NCBI GenBank assembly: GCA_026713925.1
Contig: JAPONM010000027.1
Location: 62,001 to 126,000 of the forward strand
Reading direction: 5' to 3'
Length of the DNA: 64,000 nucleotides
Origin: Gammaproteobacteria bacterium
Lineage (GTDB): Bacteria; Pseudomonadota; Gammaproteobacteria; UBA4575
Shown here: positions 44,111 to 50,950 of the stretch, piece by piece
Numbering within the stretch: position 1 is the stretch's first letter
Layout of the letters: each line of letters opens with the position of its first letter
Translations under genes and position numbers: made by a program
The notes under the pieces: model-generated
Told to the model about the DNA's origin: nothing
Seen by the model: only the letters and a program-made list of their open reading frames with translations
Databases searched by the model: none

Positions 44111-44563
44111 TTAGACGCAACCGCCTGCAGTTACCTTCACGGCACTTTTTGTGCTGTATAACTTGCCATCGGCCTTAACAATTGCCACGACATGTGAACT
44201 TTCACGCAGTTTAATGCGTGTCGAGACAAAAGGTTTTGACTTGCCGTGAAAATAAAATCTTGAAATCCAAGGTCTGGGGTTCTTATCCCCTAAAATGCTG
44301 ATCCATTCTACATTTTCCAAGTCTGTTGATACTTTGACTGGAACAGTGGCCCCATTTTCTGCGATCTCAGGTGCTTGAAGCGAAACATGCCCATCAAGCA
44401 ATTCCTGGTCACCTATCAGACCTTTCAGGGCCGGCAGGTATTCAGTTTCATCAAATGCTGCCGACGGCCATGCTGCCCATGTTTGAGAAAACAGTCCAGC
44501 ACCCAAGAAAAAGGTACCTGAGTAAAGACTACGCTGGATAAAGATTCTTCTTGAAATAGCCAT
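44111..44563 (-). CDS. soxY: Sulfur-oxidation carrier subunit SoxY
   Basis: A 150-residue SoxY with a Tat-type leader (SRRIFIQRSLYSG) and the substrate-carrying cysteine on a C-terminal swinging arm. The arm ends TAGGCV followed by the stop, whereas most SoxY end GGCGG; the cysteine is kept but the final residues differ. The start at 44563 places the twin arginine at residues 5-6; the longer frame upstream is unlikely. Upstream palindromes at 44647-44691 may be operators shared with the divergent SirB-like gene. Confidence 0.93.
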   Translation of the reverse strand: MAISRRIFIQRSLYSGTFFLGAGLFSQTWAAWPSAAFDETEYLPALKGLIGDQELLDGHVSLQAPEIAENGATVPVKVSTDLENVEWISILGDKNPRPWISRFYFHGKSKPFVSTRIKLRESSHVVAIVKADGKLYSTKSAVKVTAGGCV

Positions 44564-44646
44564 TGATTCACCTTCAGTTAAGTTTAGTCTCATACATCAG
44601 CCAGGTAGCATGCTGATGTAACAATCTGTTTGATTAATTAGACAGT

Positions 44647-44691
44647 ATTTTACTATGTAAAATTCCAAATATGCTAATGTACGGCGTACAT
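44647..44691. promoter_or_regulatory. Pair of palindromes between soxY and the SirB-like gene
   Basis: Two perfect dyads with three-base centres: ATTTTAC-TAT-GTAAAAT (44647-44663) and ATGTAC-GGC-GTACAT (44677-44691). They lie 84-128 bases upstream of soxY within a 333-bp divergent gap that otherwise holds nothing I can identify. The shape fits dimeric repressor or activator sites, for example an ArsR-type sulfur sensor, but no regulator gene is adjacent. Confidence 0.5.
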
Positions 44692-44896
44692 CTGTATTTT
44701 GCTGTATTTTTCCACGCCCAGCCTGTCAGCAGTATCGAATGCATAAAATGTGCTGCATGCAAGGGTTTCAGATAAGGTGCACCAGTCCGGCATGGAGAAA
44801 AGTCCGAGTAAGAACAGCAACTTACTTCAATCCAGTATGTATTCTTGAGCGAGTCGTTTATACAATTTACTGCCAACATGCAGGAGTCATGATGAT

Positions 44897-45277
44897 ATGA
44901 CAAGCTATTTTGTTCTGTTGCTCATTCATGTCAGCACAGTCTTTATTTCGATTGTCGGATTCTTTATCCGAGGAGTCTGGATGATACAAACATCCCCTCG
45001 GCTGCAACAGCGCTGGGTCAAGATAGCGCCTCATATAAATGATACTGTCCTGCTTCTTTCGGGAATTGTGCTTGTGATTTTCACATCCCAATATCCAGGT
45101 CCTACTGCTTGGTTGAATGCAAAAATTATTGCCTTGATAGCCTATATTGTGCTGGGGACGATCGCGATTAACCGTGGAAAAACTCAGGGAGTGAAAATCA
45201 CTGCATGGGTTCTGGCTTTAGCAACCTATGCCTATATCTTAATGGTTGCATACAGTAAGTCGGCGCTTCCCATTTAG
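44897..45277 (+). CDS. SirB2-family membrane protein
   Basis: A 126-residue integral membrane protein with four hydrophobic helices (about residues 5-27, 47-66, 75-93 and 99-118). The pattern LLIHVSTVFISIVGFFIRGVWM, then a basic loop and WVKIAPHINDTVLLLSGIVL, with YAYILMVAYSK at the end, matches the SirB family. Conserved His and Arg residues in the first two helices are consistent with haem or copper association, but the function of SirB is not established. It starts directly at the ATG after AGTCATGAT and is divergent from soxYZ. Confidence 0.8.
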   Translation: MTSYFVLLLIHVSTVFISIVGFFIRGVWMIQTSPRLQQRWVKIAPHINDTVLLLSGIVLVIFTSQYPGPTAWLNAKIIALIAYIVLGTIAINRGKTQGVKITAWVLALATYAYILMVAYSKSALPI

Positions 45278-45369
45278 CGAAGCTATTGAAGGGGACTATT
45301 ATTGTGAAGAAGTAGTGCCTTGCCAGTATGTGCTGCTAAAAAGCGATAACTTTCATAGCCTGTAATAAA

Positions 45370-45397
45370 TAAGCCCCGATCACAGGATCAGGGCTTA
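45370..45397 (-). terminator. Hairpin terminator downstream of the MNP-repeat gene
   Basis: Twelve-base arms TAAGCCCCGATC and GATCAGGGCTTA (one C-A mismatch) with loop ACAG. On the minus strand the hairpin is followed by TTTATTA, so it probably ends transcription from the MNP-repeat gene; it may also serve the convergent SirB-like gene. Confidence 0.6.
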
Positions 45398-45401
45398 AGG
45401 T

Positions 45402-45445
45402 AAGGTATAGCTTCTACTCCAGTTCCTTGGAGTCAACTATACCTT
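45402..45445. other. Nested stem-loop in the 3' region of the MNP-repeat gene
   Basis: An outer 9-bp stem AAGGTATAG/CTATACCTT encloses a second 6-bp stem ACTCCA/TGGAGT with loop GTTCCT. It lies between the stop of the MNP-repeat gene (45475) and the terminator hairpin, so the minus-strand mRNA would carry two consecutive structures. The role is unknown; mRNA stabilisation is possible. Confidence 0.5.
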
Positions 45446-45474
45446 GGGGCCTCCTGCAATTGTATCCTTACAAT

Positions 45475-46068
45475 TTACTCCTTGATTTCGGATGCATCTG
45501 CTACAGCTGGCGCATAGAAAGACTTGAACATGTTTGTATACGAATTTGGATTGAACATCCATGCCGTGCTTTCCTGCTGCCACTTAGGATCCATAGCCGA
45601 GTAAACAGGCTGGTAAAACTGCGGATTCATCGCTGCAGTCATCCACTGTGTATAAAATGCAGGGTTCATGTACGAATACATGAACTGGTAAGTTTGCGGG
45701 TTCATAGAAGCTGTCATCCAGTTCATATATACCTGCGGGTTCATGAACTGTGCCATGGCGTTCATCAATTTGGCAGGATTACTGAAATTTGCGGTCCAGA
45801 TACTCCACTGCTTAGGGTCCATAGAGCAGTTCATCATCGCCTGAGTAGTAGCGGGGTTGTTGACTGCTATCATGAATTCGTTGAATTTAACCGGATCAGC
45901 CATGGTTGCTGCCATTATCTCTGGGTCCGTGAATGCCGGATGAACTGTGCAGGACGAGACTTGGCCTTGTGAAGAACTGTCGGTTTTGGATAAATCACCA
46001 AAAACTGGTGTAATACTAAGTGCCAATAAGCTAGCTATGGCTGCGTAGGTGAGCTTGGATAGTTTCAT
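45475..46068 (-). CDS. Exported Met/Asn/Pro/Tyr repeat protein
   Basis: A 197-residue protein with a Sec signal peptide (MKLSKLTYAAIASLLALS start, cleavage near VFG). After a Cys-containing N-terminal part (SSCTVHPAF, MMNCSMDP) it consists of tandem units of 12-13 residues: MNPQVYMNWMTAS, MNPQTYQFMYSY, MNPAFYTQWMTAA, MNPQFYQPVYSA, MDPKWQQESTAW and FNPNSYTNMF, alternating to give a ~25-residue superrepeat. The same module opens the protein at 41391 (MDPNVWMQMM). No family is recognised. Tyr/Asn/Pro/Met composition recalls structural coat proteins. It is flanked by soxYZ/SirB-like genes and by structured RNA. Confidence 0.75.
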   Translation of the reverse strand: MKLSKLTYAAIASLLALSITPVFGDLSKTDSSSQGQVSSCTVHPAFTDPEIMAATMADPVKFNEFMIAVNNPATTQAMMNCSMDPKQWSIWTANFSNPAKLMNAMAQFMNPQVYMNWMTASMNPQTYQFMYSYMNPAFYTQWMTAAMNPQFYQPVYSAMDPKWQQESTAWMFNPNSYTNMFKSFYAPAVADASEIKE

Positions 46069-46175
46069 AAGAGGATCCCCAATAACTTAATTTAACAATA
46101 TAAGAATATACTAATATATTTTTACAGGAAGTGCATTAGAATATACTTATATGGTTATAAGTAATGATAAATCAA

Positions 46176-46352
46176 TTAGTCTGACTTGATTGTTGATTCC
46201 GGCCCAGGCAAAACTGCCGAGAACGGTTCCATCATGACAAAATCCTGGACTGAAGATGGTATTTGCTGAAAGCTAACGAGCAGGTTAATTAAAGCTGCTA
46301 CAAGCCACGTCGAGGCTACGAGCCCGATCATACGAGTATCTACTAGCTTCAT
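46176..46352 (-). CDS. Small single-span membrane protein (58 residues)
   Basis: An ATG preceded by GGAGAATAGCC encodes 58 residues with one hydrophobic helix (MIGLVASTWLVAALINLLVSF, about residues 8-28 split by polar ends) and a Met/Pro-rich tail (VMMEPFSAVLPGPEST). It lies upstream of the MNP-repeat gene on the same strand, separated by an AT-rich stretch of ~107 bases. No family is recognised. The Shine-Dalgarno and clean membrane helix support a real gene. Confidence 0.5.
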   Translation of the reverse strand: MKLVDTRMIGLVASTWLVAALINLLVSFQQIPSSVQDFVMMEPFSAVLPGPESTIKSD

Positions 46353-46775
46353 GGCTATTCTCCGGTTACGTCAAATACTAGTGGGTGGGCAAAATTCATA
46401 CCAGTCGTAACCTGTTGATTTCATATCCAGACAGGGGACTCGCTGCCATATTCTGATGCACTATGCACCGCTGTATGCCTTGGATCGTCAAAATTCTTGC
46501 TGAGGGCGCATTGGTAGTCCAAGCCTTAGCCCGTGTAATAGAGCATGATTCTTAATTTTCGCAAGCTTCGTTATTGGCTCAACTGGAACTGCTGGCTTTC
46601 TCATTAAATTATAGGTTCGCATAATGTATATTATGTTAAATTATAATATTTAATATAATCTTCGCACATAGACAGTGCTTAGTTCCCTACATTGAACCTG
46701 GGTTTGCCTATAAGTGGGGCATCATGCCCTGCTGGGTGTACAAGCTGTAGATTGGGATGTAGAAGGAGTAAATGG
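46353..46775. other. AT-rich intergenic region with palindromes
   Basis: No gene is supported. The section 46615-46665 is almost wholly A and T and holds CATAAT-GTAT-ATTATG (46620-46635) next to TTAAAT-TATAAT-ATTTAA (46636-46653). This may be a promoter/operator for the small membrane protein and MNP-repeat genes or simply a low-complexity spacer. Confidence 0.4.
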
Positions 46776-47561
46776 CTAGAGCGAGCTATATGCAGTAACC
46801 ATATCGATCCAACGATTATAAAGTATTTCAGTCAGTTGTTGCATGATGCTTATACGCTGCTCATGATCCCGACTAATTTCTTCAGCACTTTGCACGCTAG
46901 CTGACAGTGGTGCTAAGTCATCACTATAAATTTCCAACCATTTTCTAAGCATGACCGCAGTAACTTCTACGTGCGGTATTGTCGCGATCATATTGTCAAT
47001 AGTGAAAGCTTGATCTGGATAATGAGTCGATGAGTAGAGAGGAATACCTCCGGAGGGAATTGTCATTGCATCTTCATGCCAAAACATCACATCGATTGTC
47101 TCAGGCAAATGATGAAACCATTGCCTGCAAGTGTCATTATCAAAAAACTTGACAGCATGCCAGCCTATTTCTTTACTGGACATTGCAGAGATTTTCCCTC
47201 CTAGGGCCTTGCTTATCAACTGTGCGCCGAAGCAATGCCCGAATACCGGCAGCTTTCTTTGTGATGCGCTGCGTATAAGGTTTAACTCATCCCTGATCCA
47301 TGTGAATGAATCATTTACGCTCATTGTGCCGCCTAAGAAAGCGAGGCCACCTATATTTGCAACGTCATCCGGGACAGAATCTCCTTGATCGATCGCAACA
47401 AGTTCATAATTGAGCCCCTTCTCTTTCAAGGTTTCTGCAAAGTGGCCTGTTCCGACCCAGCTATCGTGTCTGAAAATTCGTATAGGCTTCAAAACATTAA
47501 TCCTATGAGAAGATGAAAGTACAGTATCTATGCCCTGCCCTCTCTGGTGTGCGCAACACAA
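46776..47561 (-). CDS. Class I glutamine amidotransferase-like protein
   Basis: Up to 261 residues with the GuaA-type glutaminase fold. The nucleophile elbow is FGHCFGAQL (Cys110) with HVE (His197, Glu199) completing a Cys-His-Glu triad, and the oxyanion segment GLAFLGGTMSVND is present. Such stand-alone domains either hydrolyse gamma-glutamyl compounds or serve a separate synthase. The frame opens at a TTG with no good Shine-Dalgarno; a TTG after AGGA about 24 codons further in would also give a complete domain. It follows the GcvT-like gene on the same strand by 37 bases, suggesting a shared role, possibly in methylated-amine metabolism. Confidence 0.8.
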   Translation of the reverse strand: MCCAHQRGQGIDTVLSSSHRINVLKPIRIFRHDSWVGTGHFAETLKEKGLNYELVAIDQGDSVPDDVANIGGLAFLGGTMSVNDSFTWIRDELNLIRSASQRKLPVFGHCFGAQLISKALGGKISAMSSKEIGWHAVKFFDNDTCRQWFHHLPETIDVMFWHEDAMTIPSGGIPLYSSTHYPDQAFTIDNMIATIPHVEVTAVMLRKWLEIYSDDLAPLSASVQSAEEISRDHEQRISIMQQLTEILYNRWIDMVTAYSSL

Positions 47562-47598
47562 TCGAATGGAATTTAAAGGTCAAAGTCATGGAAATTGC

Positions 47599-48708
47599 TT
47601 AAATGAGCGTAGTCCTCTTTTTTTTGCTTGGGTCAAGAAAAGGAATTTCTGATGTTGTTGCTTTGCATAAGACTGTTTTTCCTTTTATTTCAACCCTGAT
47701 GCCAGGCTTGGCAAGGTCTGGGATGAGCTGTGCCATTGCAATCGACTTTTTTATAACTGGCGAAAATACTGGAGCAGTGATCACACCAACCTTCTTCCCA
47801 TCTTGCAAGACATCAGCTCCCACATCCACTGCTGTATTGCATTCTGCAATTATCCCAAATGTTTTAATTTTTTCCTTGCCTTCAGCTTGCAATACAGCCT
47901 CTTTCCCACGGTAGCTAGCTGCTTTAGTCTTGCTGACGGCAAAACCTAAGCCGACTTCCCAAGGAGTATTTTCTTCTGTCATGTCATATGGATAAAACAG
48001 TAGAGCAGCCTCAACACGAATGGCATCAATACAGTTAAATGAACAGGGCAAAATCCCTACCGTTTTGCCATTATCAAGGATTGCATCCCAGATAGGGACA
48101 ATATCGTCAGCCTTGGCAAAGATTTCGTACCCACGCTCACCTGAATAGCCTGTCCGTGATATCAGGCACTGATGACCAAATAATAGAGCAGGCACGTGAT
48201 GAAAATATCTCAGATTCTGTATATCAGAAGTCGTGTGTTGGTGAAGAAAGCCTGCCGATTTTGGTCCTTGCAGCGAAATGTCATGTAGATCATCATCAAA
48301 ATTAACTGTGACCTTTTTGTCATGCGCTGACTTTTGTAATTGCTCCATGCCTGTACCGCCTCCATGCACCATGACCACATGATTTGGCGATATATGAAAC
48401 ATGATGCAGTCATCAGTAATACAGCCTTCCTCATTCAAGATAAGAGCGTATGTTGACCTGCCAGGGTATACAACTGACATATCACGCGTGCACACATGAT
48501 TAATTACCGCTAGTGCATCTTGTCCTACAACATGGACTTTCTTTAGGCCAGATACATCGAAAAGGCCTGCGGCATTGCGTACAGCAAGATGTTCATCATT
48601 AATATCCTGATTGTATTCCCATGGCACATCCATTCCATTCCACTCACCGAGTGGTGAGCCCAGTGCCCGGTGACGGGATTCCAAGACTGAATGTCGCGTG
48701 ACTGCCAT
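47599..48708 (-). CDS. GcvT-family folate-dependent aminomethyltransferase-like protein
   Basis: A 369-residue protein of the glycine-cleavage T / aminomethyltransferase family. Typical segments are present: HLAVRNAAGLFDVSGLKKVHVVG, a strand with DDCIMF, SLQGPKSAGFL, SRTGYSGERGYEIF and the C-terminal barrel. No gcvH or gcvP gene is nearby, and a separate T-like domain is in the sarcosine oxidase alpha subunit, so it may demethylate another compound using tetrahydrofolate. GGAGAAACTT precedes the ATG. Its size equals that of the DMSP demethylase DmdA, but the sequence looks closer to the general GcvT group. Confidence 0.85.
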   Translation of the reverse strand: MAVTRHSVLESRHRALGSPLGEWNGMDVPWEYNQDINDEHLAVRNAAGLFDVSGLKKVHVVGQDALAVINHVCTRDMSVVYPGRSTYALILNEEGCITDDCIMFHISPNHVVMVHGGGTGMEQLQKSAHDKKVTVNFDDDLHDISLQGPKSAGFLHQHTTSDIQNLRYFHHVPALLFGHQCLISRTGYSGERGYEIFAKADDIVPIWDAILDNGKTVGILPCSFNCIDAIRVEAALLFYPYDMTEENTPWEVGLGFAVSKTKAASYRGKEAVLQAEGKEKIKTFGIIAECNTAVDVGADVLQDGKKVGVITAPVFSPVIKKSIAMAQLIPDLAKPGIRVEIKGKTVLCKATTSEIPFLDPSKKKRTTLI

Positions 48709-48976
48709 AAGTTTCTCCTTAAAAGTTCAACTACTGTAAAGTGTAAAGGGTACTTGTTTTACTTGTAGAGACAAATTTGTTTGATACAAATTATCAAGAC
48801 ATGCTTGACATCATAAAAATGAAAGTCATCTCGGCCTCGAACTGATGGCCACAAGTTATATGGATTTGGTAACAAATATGTTTAGTCATGTACTGACAAC
48901 CGATACAGTTAATACGATGGTCCTGCTACAATTCTTATTGTACTAAGCAAGCAATCAGGAGTGTTCAGACTACACA

Positions 48977-50215
48977 GTGTCAAACTGTATGTTCTCTGTA
49001 CTCTTTCATTTAATATATATATCGAACTTGTTCCAAGCCAAGCACAATAAAGAGCAGCAAGACACCGGTCAGGATGTTTCCTGCCCAGCATTTTCAGATT
49101 ACCCTGCTGAGCACAAACACCTTCATTTTCTTAATACTGTGCTACGTGATGTAGTTGAAAACCCAGGCTCTGAATCTCCATTTCTAGTACTGCTGAAAGA
49201 AATTGAATCCTTGACTTTGGCAGTTACAAGTGCCCTTTTTATCACTAAAGAATCTGGTGAAAATGAGCTTGTCGCTATTACGGATGAAATGGATCTAGAT
49301 ATGCTAAGTGATTACTTAAGTCGTACCACTATCAACTCAAACCACAGTGTATTACATACTCACAGCCAAACATCTGAAAGCAAATACAATGTAAAGGTAA
49401 TTCAGTTGGGCGATAACAGTCAGAATCTTTATGGAACGCTTATACTCAAGATTCCAAAATCAGTTTCTGACAAGTTGTCTTCATCTGAAATGAAGTCAAT
49501 AAAGCATGCATTGAGTGGGATTTTGTCAAGTTCACAGTACCTGGATGTGAGCAAGCGGCTCGCCCTGCATGAAGAGAGAGCATTAATTGCAAGAGAGCTG
49601 CACGATTCCCTTGCACAATCTCTCTCATACTTAAAAATTCAAGTGAGCCGTCTTCAGGCACTACTGAAAATTAGCCCTCTAACAAGTGAAGGAAACGTCA
49701 ATGCAATAAATGGTATTGTTGAAGAATTGCGAACAAATCTTAATGTCTCTTATAAACAGTTAAGGGAACTGATCACTACATTCAGATTAGCACTGAAAAG
49801 CCGTGATCTAGCACATGCACTGGAAGACTCTGTAGAGGAATTTGAAAATCGCAGTAGTGTAGCAGTCAGTTTAGATAATCGACTATCACGTATGGACCTT
49901 GCGGTTGATGAGGAAATACATGTGCTGCAGATAATTCGTGAGGCAATCTCAAATGTCGTAAGGCATTCACAAGCTAGTCGAGCTGAAGTGTCCCTGAACA
50001 TTTTAAGTCGTGGATTAATATGTATTAGCATTGATGATGATGGTATAGGCACGAAAAACATGCAGGTTAGGACACATCGTCATGGGTTGATTATCATGCA
50101 GCAGCGGGCACACGAACTAGGAGGAAAATTCCGCGTGGAAACCAGTCAGCTTGGAGGAACATGTATAACTGTGACTTTTCATACAAAAAACAAAAAGAAT
50201 ATCCGTCGGACTTAG
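48977..50215 (+). CDS. NarX-type sensor histidine kinase, apparently cytoplasmic
   Basis: A protein of up to 412 residues. Residues ~50-185 look like a GAF-type sensory domain; a HisKA_3 dimerisation domain follows with the phospho-acceptor His209 in ARELHDSLAQSLSYLKIQ, then a HATPase domain with SNVVRHSQAS (N box) and DDDGIG (G1 box). This is the NarX/DesK subfamily. No convincing transmembrane pair is seen, so it probably senses a cytoplasmic signal. GTG at 48977 or ATG at 48989 may start it. It lies 12 bases before the response regulator gene and is divergent from the GcvT-like gene. Confidence 0.88.
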   Translation: MSNCMFSVLFHLIYISNLFQAKHNKEQQDTGQDVSCPAFSDYPAEHKHLHFLNTVLRDVVENPGSESPFLVLLKEIESLTLAVTSALFITKESGENELVAITDEMDLDMLSDYLSRTTINSNHSVLHTHSQTSESKYNVKVIQLGDNSQNLYGTLILKIPKSVSDKLSSSEMKSIKHALSGILSSSQYLDVSKRLALHEERALIARELHDSLAQSLSYLKIQVSRLQALLKISPLTSEGNVNAINGIVEELRTNLNVSYKQLRELITTFRLALKSRDLAHALEDSVEEFENRSSVAVSLDNRLSRMDLAVDEEIHVLQIIREAISNVVRHSQASRAEVSLNILSRGLICISIDDDGIGTKNMQVRTHRHGLIIMQQRAHELGGKFRVETSQLGGTCITVTFHTKNKKNIRRT

Positions 50216-50227
50216 GTCAAGACTCTA

Positions 50228-50884
50228 ATGCAACCAGAATATTCTGTTCTGATCATTGATGATCATCCACTATTCCGCAAAGGTGTTGCGCAGCTCATTG
50301 ATGGTATGGGTAATGAGTTCAAGTTAGTTGGTGAAGCGCAATCCGGGCAGGAAGGTATTGAACTCGCATTGAAACACAAACCAAATCTGATCCTGCTAGA
50401 CCTGAATATGAATGGAATTGACGGTATTGAAACGCTGATCCAGTTAAAGAAGCATGGCGTGGAATCACGTGTGGTTGTATTGACTGTTTCCAATGCAGAA
50501 GAGGATCTAGTAGCCGCCCTGCGTAATGGTGCAGATGGATATCTGCTCAAGGACTTGGAACCGGAAGTATTGCAGTCAAAATTGCAAAGCGTCATGAGCG
50601 GTCGAATTGTACTTGATCAGAATTTATCCGAAAAACTTGCAAGCTCTGTCCGTAACGAACGAAATACCATCCCTGAAACGGAGAAAAGCGCATCGCTTAC
50701 ACACAGAGAAAAGGAAATTCTAGAATTAATTGCCAATGGTTGTAGCAATAAACTGATAGCACGCAAACTGGATATAAGTGATGGTACAGTAAAGGCTCAT
50801 GTAAAAAATCTGTTGCGAAAACTCAACGTCCATTCAAGGCTGGAAGCAGCTGTATGGGCCTTGAATCATGGATTTGGCAAGTAG
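50228..50884 (+). CDS. NarL/FixJ-family response regulator
   Basis: A 218-residue regulator. The receiver domain has the acidic pair IIDDHP, the phosphorylation site Asp58 in LLDLNM, and the conserved Thr and Lys (VVLTVS, YLLKD). A LuxR-type HTH follows (THREKEILELIANGCSNKLIARKLDISDGTVKAHVKNLLRKL). It pairs with the adjacent NarX-type kinase. Targets may include the genes on either side (GcvT-like, sarcosine oxidase), but no operator is evident. Confidence 0.93.
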   Translation: MQPEYSVLIIDDHPLFRKGVAQLIDGMGNEFKLVGEAQSGQEGIELALKHKPNLILLDLNMNGIDGIETLIQLKKHGVESRVVVLTVSNAEEDLVAALRNGADGYLLKDLEPEVLQSKLQSVMSGRIVLDQNLSEKLASSVRNERNTIPETEKSASLTHREKEILELIANGCSNKLIARKLDISDGTVKAHVKNLLRKLNVHSRLEAAVWALNHGFGK

Positions 50885-50950
50885 ACGAAAGCCTGTTCAA
50901 AGGCGTGGGCATGTTAAATAATATTTCCACGCATCAAGACAAATGTTTGG

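Noticed and set aside
47599-48708. Identification as the DMSP demethylase DmdA
   Set aside because: Length (369) matches, but conserved segments look like general GcvT-type proteins and I could not point to DmdA-specific residues; left as GcvT-like.
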